Source: Treponema sp. UBA4307
Lineage (GTDB): Bacteria; Spirochaetota; Spirochaetia; Treponematales; Treponemataceae
Direction of reading: 5' to 3'
Assembly: GCA_002394685.1 (NCBI GenBank)
Contig: DGUP01000061.1
Coordinates: forward strand, 1 to 28,569
Length of the DNA stretch: 28,569 bases
A program made the position numbers and the translations under genes. Of this stretch, positions 24,501-28,569 are shown piece by piece. Each line of letters starts with the position of its first letter. The first letter of the stretch is position 1. The notes under the pieces are model-generated. The model saw only the letters and a list, made by a program, of their open reading frames with translations, did not search any database and had not been told where the DNA came from.

Positions 24501-24796
24501 ATTTATTTAACTCTTTTGCTTTCTGGGGAAACGGACACTTCTATGATCCTGATCAAACAAAAAGAAAAGCTTCCGGTTTCAAATTGAAAAGCTTAAATCT
24601 TACACTTTCTCATGATCTGGATGACTGGGATCTTTCGGCAACTGTTACAGTAAAACCGAGACTGGCGGTAAGTGATGAAGGACAATACTATTATGATTTT
24701 ACTCCATACTTTACTTTTGGCGTAACCTGGAAACCAATGAGCAGTATAAAAACTCAGATAGCAGATGAATACGGAAGCTGGGTATTAAATCCATAA
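21560..24796 (+). CDS. LptD/OstA-like outer-membrane beta-barrel protein
   Basis: 1078 residues. The signal peptide (IRRILLAASLMLFFITGLYA, cleavage near residue 30) leads to an OstA-type periplasmic domain: EIILKGGVSVTI, ITADLITYNRVTEMLFAQGNV and ITASSLLFNTSTLEG. A jellyroll-like region continues to LPAFYYPKDELIFNPSFG, the segment seen in LptD proteins. The long Ser/Thr-rich remainder has alternating hydrophobic strands, consistent with a large barrel. A Ser/Glu/Asp-rich linker lies near residues 533-568 and a run of Asp near 413. Treponemes are generally described as lacking LPS, so this homologue may export another lipid. An alternative ATG lies 2 codons later (21566). AAAGGA is 15 nt upstream, an unusually long spacing. 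Confidence 0.8.
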   Translation: MQMKVCIVSDIRRILLAASLMLFFITGLYASTITIDSAASTEYEKNKETEQDEIILKGGVSVTITSGSTKVVITADLITYNRVTEMLFAQGNVCLSQSESSGGGEKITASSLLFNTSTLEGVFDNGRVVQVQSDAINLPSGSTLIVNSDMFGRDSSGTIAFKNGELTFCDDENPHWKIRASNIWLLPGGEFAFFNAVLYVGSIPILYLPAFYYPKDELIFNPSFGNDERRGRYIQTTTYVYGRKPLETSSSDSDDVGEALFNFMKPSTLKEQVREGLVLHNLDENYSGSTSNYLKFLADYYSNLGGMIGVEGVYKPSKYISSISASVNLAFSNTVFYDSTYGTYTPYSSAGVIYHDSSNFMGLKLPFRYSANLAMSMTKPFNLTISMPLYSDKAFKDDFENRSEYLDWIGMFMNDDDDDTSSSINSFTWSLTGSYTLPLPSWIKPYISTVSISSLSASMLFSSATNSSISSGSSDNWYTYTPEKYFFYPSQVIPFKANAKISGTLINIGGSTSTKIASVKWPQPLAVPEDFLTDEEKKSDESENTDEKTENNSSDTNSSKESQTEEDLEVTFIDSLLPELSTASAPSVTQIQGITYKLDYSITPSITTQINYSSSGLTQPEDFQWSNIYSTYYQIKIPVLLSSYLTYRSSFFSMTNTLSFNPIFQGHPNLNGYSESDALTVKKTDYNARKLDLTETNSISFKPFINTKIFQNTSLNWNSTVKLVRTEFLGDAENPEWEYLTTDLTDEECVTSHTLSATIAASEDDNFSQTLTLSTTLPPQLDSYSGTLALTFPYVTLSFAGGIEKTSSDSDSEWTKDPFQESIKIKLLGGDLAFTQSFNYDIESSRPESLKFAASYKQLQLAFTMSQTYGYTFDSSTGWTVNSEKEFLPVSASFAYSYSGKWRYWKNRITFSPSVGTSIVYDCLKPTSSYFKFVPALNFKINNFLEISLSAESKNSVIYRYIQGMTGSEYQIAGETNPLVDLFNSFAFWGNGHFYDPDQTKRKASGFKLKSLNLTLSHDLDDWDLSATVTVKPRLAVSDEGQYYYDFTPYFTFGVTWKPMSSIKTQIADEYGSWVLNP

Positions 24797-24843
24797 ATTT
24801 TACACAATAATCCATTATTTTTTTTCTTTAATAAAGATTTTGT

Positions 24844-24872
24844 TTTAAAAAAATAAAAAGTGGTTTTATAAT
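24844..24872 (+). promoter_or_regulatory. Promoter of the H1-like gene
   Basis: TATAAT (24867-24872) with TTTAAA (24844-24849) 17 bp upstream gives a predicted start near 24879 and a leader of about 72 nt, in contrast to the leaderless genes nearby. The -10 is perfect and the -35 weak. Confidence 0.5.
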
Positions 24873-24880
24873 AAAATTAT

Positions 24881-24911
24881 TAAGGCATAATGAGTTTCAA
24901 AAAATGCCTTA
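24881..24911 (+). promoter_or_regulatory. 5'-UTR hairpin of the H1-like gene
   Basis: TAAGGCAT (24881-24888) and ATGCCTTA (24904-24911) form a perfect 8-bp stem with a 15-nt loop at the very start of the predicted transcript. It could protect the 5' end or bind a regulator. It has no terminator T-run. Confidence 0.4.
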
Positions 24912-24950
24912 AAATTTCGTGAAGCAATAACCATAGTCAGGAGAAAAATT

Positions 24951-25301
24951 ATGGCAGTTGATGTATCTAAAATTAAAGAACAAATCGAGGGTGTTTACTC
25001 AAAGCTGGGTAAATATGTAGTTACAAGTTTTACAGATGACAAGAAGAAATCTATTTCAAAAACTGATGACACAATTTCAGGTTATCTTGAAAAGATTCAG
25101 GGCTTGATGGAAAAAATTGAAAAAGCAAAGGCTGTTGCTTCAAAAGCAAAGTCAACTTTGGATACTGTAAAAAATCTTGCAGGAGCTGCAGGACTTTCAG
25201 GCATTTTAACAAAGAAAACAGCTGCAAAAAAAACTACATCAACAAAATCTGCTGCAAAAAAAACTACTAAAACAACAGCAAAAAAAACAACTAAAAAGTA
25301 A
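24951..25301 (+). CDS. Small helical protein with histone-H1-like Lys/Thr/Ala tail
   Basis: 116 residues. Residues 1-85 are a charged helical region (MAVDVSKIKEQIEGVYSKLG..., LEKIQGLMEKIEKAKAV) with heptad-like spacing. Residues 88-116 are a tail of KKT, AAKK and TTK repeats, as in bacterial H1-like DNA-binding proteins. A nucleoid-associated role is inferred from composition only. AGGAG lies 6 nt before the ATG. It has its own promoter, leader hairpin and strong terminator, so it is monocistronic and probably well expressed. The N-terminal part is not an H1 winged helix, and other roles (for example a polyanion-binding scaffold) are possible. Confidence 0.75.
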   Translation: MAVDVSKIKEQIEGVYSKLGKYVVTSFTDDKKKSISKTDDTISGYLEKIQGLMEKIEKAKAVASKAKSTLDTVKNLAGAAGLSGILTKKTAAKKTTSTKSAAKKTTKTTAKKTTKK

Positions 25302-25364
25302 ACACTTTTTTTTTGTATCGGATGAGTTTAGGTTACTTTTCCAATCACAATTTTTTAAGGTGAG

Positions 25365-25396
25365 AAAAGTGCAGTAAAAGATGCTGCACTTTTTTT
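25365..25396 (+). terminator. Terminator after the H1-like gene
   Basis: AAAAGTGCAG (25365-25374), a 9-nt loop and CTGCACTTTT (25384-25393) form a 10-bp stem running into a T-run. Strong rho-independent terminator, 63 nt after the stop codon. Confidence 0.9.
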
Positions 25397-25455
25397 ATGC
25401 CCCGGTCCGTAAAAAAATCCCATCATCACATACTGACATTTATCATCTCAAAATG

Positions 25456-25484
25456 TTGAAAATTCTGTTATTTTGAATTAAAAT
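25456..25484 (+). promoter_or_regulatory. Promoter of the outer-membrane protein gene, leaderless arrangement
   Basis: TTGAAA (25456-25461), a 17-bp spacer and TAAAAT (25479-25484) are followed by 8 nt and the ATG at 25493. No Shine-Dalgarno. Predicted to serve this gene and the lipoprotein gene after it. Confidence 0.6.
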
Positions 25485-25492
25485 ATTTTGTA

Positions 25493-26221
25493 ATGAGAGT
25501 TAAATTATTTGTCCTTATATTGCTTTTAACAATAGCATCAAAGGCCTCTGCCGAGTGTTATTTTGCTTATGATTTTTCTGAACCTGAACAATCTGTGAGT
25601 GGAAGCGTTATATATGTACTGCCTAAATCTTTGGACTTTAATCAGCTGAACACTATTATCGAATACTCTTTTGACTCTGAAAGTCTTGATGGTCAGTTTG
25701 ATTTGATGTTTGGAAAAGCTTACATGAATTTGACTGGCAGCGTTAAAAATTTTCCACTTTTTGTTGACTTGAAAAAAGTTCAGTTTCGTTTTGGAATAGA
25801 AACGCTTTATCATCTTCAATGGTTTTACAGTTCTTATGTTGAACACGATTTTTTATTTAATCTCTGCTGGGAAATAGATAATCCTGTAGCAGGTGTTTTC
25901 GGTATATCTATTGGAGAAACCTTAAAAATTTCTGATGTTTTTGTCCTTGAGTCAACAATAAAGGATATATGTCCTGCGCTGAAAGTAAGTTACAAAAAAG
26001 TATTTTCTAATGGTGTACAGGTTCTTGCAATGATTGGAAGTTATGACTCTATAGATTTTCCAATTTTCGGAACAGTGCACTATACTTTGCAGGGAGGCTA
26101 TAAAGTTGGCCCTCAGTTCACATTGAATCTTCTTACAGAATTCAGAATATGCGATCAATTTACCACAACTCCGTATTTTAATATGTTTACAATCGGAATG
26201 ACAGGGAGGTATCATTTTTGA
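25493..26221 (+). CDS. Predicted small outer-membrane beta-barrel protein
   Basis: 242 residues. The signal peptide is MRVKLFVLILLLTIASKASA, with cleavage after residue 20. The mature part has many short amphipathic strands rich in Phe, Tyr and Gly, and ends in GMTGRYHF, with the C-terminal Phe and alternating pattern of BAM-assembled outer-membrane proteins. I do not recognise the family. The start is fixed by the signal peptide and by the -10 ending 8 nt upstream. Its stop codon overlaps the TTG start of the next gene, so the two proteins are probably made together at the cell surface. Confidence 0.7.
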   Translation: MRVKLFVLILLLTIASKASAECYFAYDFSEPEQSVSGSVIYVLPKSLDFNQLNTIIEYSFDSESLDGQFDLMFGKAYMNLTGSVKNFPLFVDLKKVQFRFGIETLYHLQWFYSSYVEHDFLFNLCWEIDNPVAGVFGISIGETLKISDVFVLESTIKDICPALKVSYKKVFSNGVQVLAMIGSYDSIDFPIFGTVHYTLQGGYKVGPQFTLNLLTEFRICDQFTTTPYFNMFTIGMTGRYHF

Positions 26222-27147
26222 AAACAAAACTTAGTACAGCAGTATTTTTAATTCTTTCCCTTGTCATAGTAAACTTAACCTTGTCTTGTGGAAATTTCGG
26301 TACTTACATGCTTCTCTTCGGAGAAGATAATGTTGATGACAGAGTAGGGAAAAACGGTATTACTCAGCTTGGTTCCATCACTGTAGGAGAAAATCAAAAT
26401 CAGGCCTATAGTTTTATCTGTATTTCTGACGTACACTTTGGATCAAAAAAGGCCGCCTTTCCATATCAGTCATTCTTTAATTCTTTTGATGAACTTCTTG
26501 ATTCTTCTGATCCAACTGTTGTTCCAAGATTTCTCGTGTGTCTTGGAGACTGCGCTGACGGTGGAAGTGAATCTCAGTACAATGAATATAACAACTTTCT
26601 TAATCAGGTAAAAACACACGCAAAAGAAATAATTGCCCCTGATGATGATTCATATAATTTCAACTGTTATAGTGTTTTAGGCAACCACGATCTATACAAT
26701 AACGGCTGGTACAACTACAAAAAAAAGGTATATCCATACTCATCATATTACACCTTCCAGGTTAATCCTGAATGTGAAAATTCTTTTAAGTTTTACATAA
26801 TTGATACAGCAAATTCCACATTAGGAAATTACCAGTTTAATTCATTCATAAAAGTTTTGCGTGAAGATACAAATCCTAAACTTGTTTTTTCCCACTATCC
26901 AATCACCGGTGACGAAGCCTTTATTTTCAAAATGCAGAATACAATGGAAAGAAACATTATGCTGTCAACAATGGTTGAACATAATGTAAAAGGATTTTTT
27001 GCAGGACACGTTCATACCGATGAAGAACACTATTTCAGTAAATTTACAGAAGTTCTAGTCCCATCAACCCGTTACCGTAAAGGTTTTCGACTTATAACTG
27101 TTAATCCCGTGACAAATTCCGTAACATCCCAAATCTACTGGTTCTGA
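26218..27147 (+). CDS. Calcineurin-like metallophosphoesterase lipoprotein
   Basis: 309 residues. The signal sequence ends in the lipobox LTLSC with Cys24 as the lipidation site, so the protein is membrane-anchored outside the cytoplasm. All metallophosphoesterase motifs are present: Asp71/His73 (ISDVHFG), Asp111 (LGDCADGG), Asn156/His157 (GNHD), His226 (FSHYP) and His264/His266 (GHVHTD). It should hydrolyse a phosphomono- or diester; the substrate is unknown. The start is TTG at 26218, with a strong GGGAGGT 7 nt upstream, and it overlaps the TGA of the preceding gene (TTTTGA), which implies translational coupling. A terminator follows 18 nt later. Confidence 0.88.
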   Translation: MKTKLSTAVFLILSLVIVNLTLSCGNFGTYMLLFGEDNVDDRVGKNGITQLGSITVGENQNQAYSFICISDVHFGSKKAAFPYQSFFNSFDELLDSSDPTVVPRFLVCLGDCADGGSESQYNEYNNFLNQVKTHAKEIIAPDDDSYNFNCYSVLGNHDLYNNGWYNYKKKVYPYSSYYTFQVNPECENSFKFYIIDTANSTLGNYQFNSFIKVLREDTNPKLVFSHYPITGDEAFIFKMQNTMERNIMLSTMVEHNVKGFFAGHVHTDEEHYFSKFTEVLVPSTRYRKGFRLITVNPVTNSVTSQIYWF

Positions 27148-27165
27148 TTTTATTAATTATGCTCC

Positions 27166-27195
27166 GCCTCTGCATCTCCTGCAGGGGCTTTTTTT
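27166..27195 (+). terminator. Terminator after the phosphoesterase gene
   Basis: GCCTCTGCA, loop TCTCC, TGCAGGGGC form a 9-bp stem (one G-U pair) followed by seven T residues. It closes the two-gene surface operon. Confidence 0.9.
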
Positions 27196-27219
27196 CTCCA
27201 TAACAAAAATAACATCCTG

Positions 27220-27306
27220 TTACCTCCATTCCGCGGCTCGGTCACCCTCGGTGCTTCGCACTGGCCTTCGGCCACCGCTCCAGTCGGGCTCACTGCATTC
27301 GGCCTG
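27220..27306. repeat. GC-rich palindromic intergenic repeat
   Basis: About 87 bp of much higher GC than its flanks. It holds two abutting hairpins with TTC loops: GTGC-TTC-GCAC (27251-27261) and TGGCC-TTC-GGCCA (27262-27274). The 16-mer CTCCAGTCGGGCTCAC (27278-27293) recurs at 28278-28293 with one change. The minus-strand open frame through it (27153-27425) is a repeat-derived phrase, not a believable gene. Probably a REP-like interspersed element. Confidence 0.6.
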
Positions 27307-27332
27307 TTTCGTAAGAAATTAAATATGCTACC

Positions 27333-27457
27333 GGAATAAAAAAGTTTTCGAAAAACCGGAGGCTCGCCTCCTACACACAGTTTGTGCTTGTAATTATATA
27401 CGTTAGCCGCTTTGCGGCTGCACAAACTGAGTGTTTTTTCAAAAACTTTTTTATTCC
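27333..27457. repeat. Composite inverted-repeat element (MITE-like), 125 bp
   Basis: The outer arms 27333-27355 and 27435-27457 are 23-nt inverse copies with one mismatch. The inner arms 27374-27387 and 27420-27433 are 14-nt inverse copies with one mismatch. Between outer and inner left arms is a side hairpin GGAGG-CTCG-CCTCC (27358-27371), and the apex contains AGCCGC-TTT-GCGGCT (27405-27419). The element therefore folds into a long cruciform with two subsidiary hairpins. No ORF. It directly abuts the left copy of the 148-bp duplication. Confidence 0.65.
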
Positions 27458-27603
27458 TCCCGCTTTTTAATTACAAGGCACTGCTGGAAGAAAGTCTGTA
27501 AGAGTAAGCCACAATCTCCGTAAAACTTTATATTTAGCTTAATTTGAAAAGAAAATGCTGTGATTCCTTTAACATAGGGAAAGGAAGAGAAATATAAAGT
27601 TTC
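27456..27603. repeat. 148-bp direct repeat, left copy
   Basis: From CCTCCCGCTTTTTAATTAC to AAAGTTTC, repeated at 27656-27803 with only three substitutions (about 145 of 148 identical). The start-to-start distance is exactly 200 bp, with a 52-bp unique spacer. The minus strand has a 63-codon open frame here, but it does not stay open in the other copy, so coding is doubtful. Confidence 0.9.
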
Positions 27604-27655
27604 ACTCCCGGTCCTGATTTTTAGTGGAAAATTGCGATACAAGAAATTAAATATC

Positions 27656-27803
27656 CCTCCCGCTTTTTAATTACAAGGCACTGTTGGAAGAAAGTCTGTA
27701 AGAGTAAGCCACAATCTCCGTAAAACTTTATATTTAGCTTAATTTGAAAAGAAAATGCTGTGATTCCTTTAACATAGGAAAAGGAAGAGAAAGATAAAGT
27801 TTC
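27656..27803. repeat. 148-bp direct repeat, right copy
   Basis: Near-identical to 27456-27603 (differences in CTGCTGG/CTGTTGG, AGGGAAAGG/AGGAAAAGG and AATATAAAG/AAGATAAAG). After TTC the two copies diverge completely, so the duplication ends sharply at 27803. Confidence 0.9.
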
Positions 27804-27885
27804 TTTCTCTGAAATAATTCCAGTGTAAATCCTCCCGAGAAATAATAATGCCCCTGTCGTTTTTTACAGAAAAAGTAACGTAACT

Positions 27886-27920
27886 TTCCGGCAACACTTC
27901 CTGCCTTGTGATATTCAAAC
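27886..27920. repeat. 35-bp repeat, left copy (joined to IS3 orfA)
   Basis: From TTCCGGCAA to ATATTCAAAC; 31 of 35 bases match 28402-28436. Past this point the sequence becomes IS3 orfA, whereas the other copy continues differently. The shared end ATATTCAAAC is a likely rearrangement joint. Confidence 0.6.
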
Positions 27921-28255
27921 TGAAAATGGTAATGACAGTTATTCAGAATGGAAAGGCAGTCGACGATGTTGCTCAGGAAAATAATTTTCATCCGAATATG
28001 ATCCTCAACTGAAAAAAAATAATTCTTGGAAAACGCAGCAATGATTTTTGACCGTCACAGACCTGACATCACGGAAAAAGCACAGCAGCGGAAAATCGAA
28101 GAGCTCGAAACAAAGCTCAAAAAAAAGGCTGGACTTATCTTGCTTTCGTTGAAGATTTGTATTCAAGAAAAATCATTAGCTGGGCATTCGGTGAAATGAT
28201 TGATGCTGAACTTGTAGCTAACCTAGATTTTTTTGTGTCTACTATATTGACTTAA
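27914..28255 (+). pseudogene. IS3-family transposase remnant: orfA with nonsense and frameshift, fused by deletion to orfB
   Basis: 27914-28009 translates to FKLKMVMTVIQNGKAVDD and onward to VAQENNFHPNMI, the helix-turn-helix part of IS3-family OrfA. The next codon, expected to be Trp, is TGA, and the frame shifts by one in an A8 run. From 28023 it continues as FLENAAMIFDRHRPD to IEELETKLKKK, the coiled-coil end of OrfA. At another A8 run (28119-28126) it jumps to GWTYLAFVEDLYSRK and WAFGEMIDAELV, the middle of the rve (integrase-core) domain of OrfB, ending at TAA 28253. The orfB start and both its first and last catalytic parts are missing. Clearly non-functional. Confidence 0.85.
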
Positions 28256-28268
28256 GTTCAGCGCAACG

Positions 28269-28304
28269 AAATGTGACCTCCATTCGGGCTCACGTCATTT
28301 CTTT
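28269..28304. repeat. Short GC-rich repeat with hairpin
   Basis: GAAATG (28269-28274) pairs with CATTTC near 28296-28301 around CTCCATTCGGGCTCAC (28278-28293), which differs by one base from 27278-27293. CTTTTG follows, so it may act as a weak terminator. The 10-mer CATTCGGGCT also occurs at 9-18, at the left edge of the window. Confidence 0.45.
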
Positions 28305-28401
28305 TGTCGTATAATAAAAATATAAAGTTCTGCATCAGAATGAAATTTCCTCTGTAAAAGCGTTCAATAATTTGCTTGTGTTTTTTTAGGGTGACGAAAT
28401 A

Positions 28402-28436
28402 TTCCGGCAATACTACTTGTCTTGTGATATTCAAAC
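28402..28436. repeat. 35-bp repeat, right copy
   Basis: From TTCCGGCAA to ATATTCAAAC; 31 of 35 bases match 27886-27920. On the minus strand both copies read FEYHK-x-x-S-x-AG, so they may be fragments of a shared decayed gene. Confidence 0.55.
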
Positions 28437-28514
28437 GTAAAGCAGTTTATTTCAAAAGATTTCAAGTCTCTTGTTTCACTTCTTGAACTTTACGAAACTG
28501 CTGCAAGAGTCTGA
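28437..28514 (+). other. Possible C-terminal gene fragment
   Basis: This frame reads VKQFISKDFKSLVSLLELYE followed by TAARV and TGA. It looks protein-like (an amphipathic helix) but has no start, no recognisable family and lies in a repeat-rich decayed region. The rest of the window (28515-28569) shows only a short palindrome GGCTAATATAGCC. Confidence 0.2.
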
Positions 28515-28569
28515 GTTATAATCAAAAGTTGTGGATTGGCTAATATAGCCTAAGATAGAAAAAGAGGTT

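Noticed and set aside
24791..24835. Terminator after the LptD-like gene
   Set aside because: AATAA/TTATT with a T-run is only a 5-bp all-AT stem; too weak to call.
27153..27425. 90-codon minus-strand frame
   Set aside because: It runs through a terminator, the GC-rich repeat and part of the cruciform element; the translation reflects repeat sequence and has no ribosome-binding site.
27374..27433. Integron attC site
   Set aside because: GTTAGCC does not fit the GTTRRRY core and no matching RYYYAAC box or cassette array is present.
27456..27803. CRISPR-like array
   Set aside because: Only two copies, each 148 bp, and no cas genes; far outside CRISPR repeat size.
27734..27991. 85-codon minus-strand frame
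   Set aside because: Overlaps a duplicated noncoding repeat and the IS3 orfA remnant; only the FEYHK segment hints at an old gene, so it is not called as a CDS.

Overview
The window is about 28.6 kb of moderately AT-rich bacterial DNA that looks like a spirochaete chromosome, most likely a Treponema of the gut or rumen type. The reasons are a large LptD/OstA-like outer-membrane protein, a conserved protein that resembles a Treponema-restricted family, a Lys/Ala/Thr-rich histone-H1-like protein, a lipobox phosphoesterase and the overall base composition. This is recognition from protein sequence only; no database search was possible.

Layout. (1) 1-2.0 kb: divergent nitroreductase (-) and aldo/keto reductase (+). 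(2) 2.0-2.4 kb: a GC-rich repeat, then tRNA-Glu(CTC) and tRNA-Gln(CTG) on the minus strand with two terminator hairpins and a clear promoter. (3) 2.5-6.5 kb: a spirochaete-type conserved protein followed by pgeF, then argG carrying an unusual histone-like N-terminal tail. (4) 6.6-16.3 kb: carbohydrate and housekeeping genes: malQ, deoD (minus strand), a nucleotidyltransferase coupled to manA, lon, a HAD phosphatase and a GH31 glycosidase. (5) 16.3-21.5 kb: DUF1846 protein, small membrane protein, uvrA. (6) 21.5-27.15 kb: envelope and nucleoid genes: LptD-like barrel protein, H1-like protein, small predicted outer-membrane protein, and a lipoprotein phosphoesterase that starts at TTG over the previous stop codon. 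(7) 27.15-28.57 kb: no intact gene; GC-rich palindromic repeats, a 125-bp composite inverted repeat, a 148-bp duplication with a 200-bp period, and an internally deleted IS3-family element.

The most striking signal runs across the window. At least six genes (the conserved protein at 2495, deoD, lon, DUF1846, uvrA and the outer-membrane protein at 25493) have a sigma-70-like -10 box ending 7-8 nt before the ATG and no usable Shine-Dalgarno sequence. Five have no Shine-Dalgarno at all; the sixth has an AGAGG only 2 nt from the ATG. In four of the six a -35-like hexamer sits exactly 17 bp upstream of the -10. Most of the other genes have an ordinary Shine-Dalgarno. This predicts two translation-initiation classes: leaderless mRNAs for promoter-proximal genes and Shine-Dalgarno initiation mainly for internal or leadered genes. 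Other items to follow up are the H1-like tail on ArgG, the inverted copy of the tRNA-Glu T-arm, the inverted repeat over the DUF1846 promoter, and the repeat and IS graveyard at the right end.
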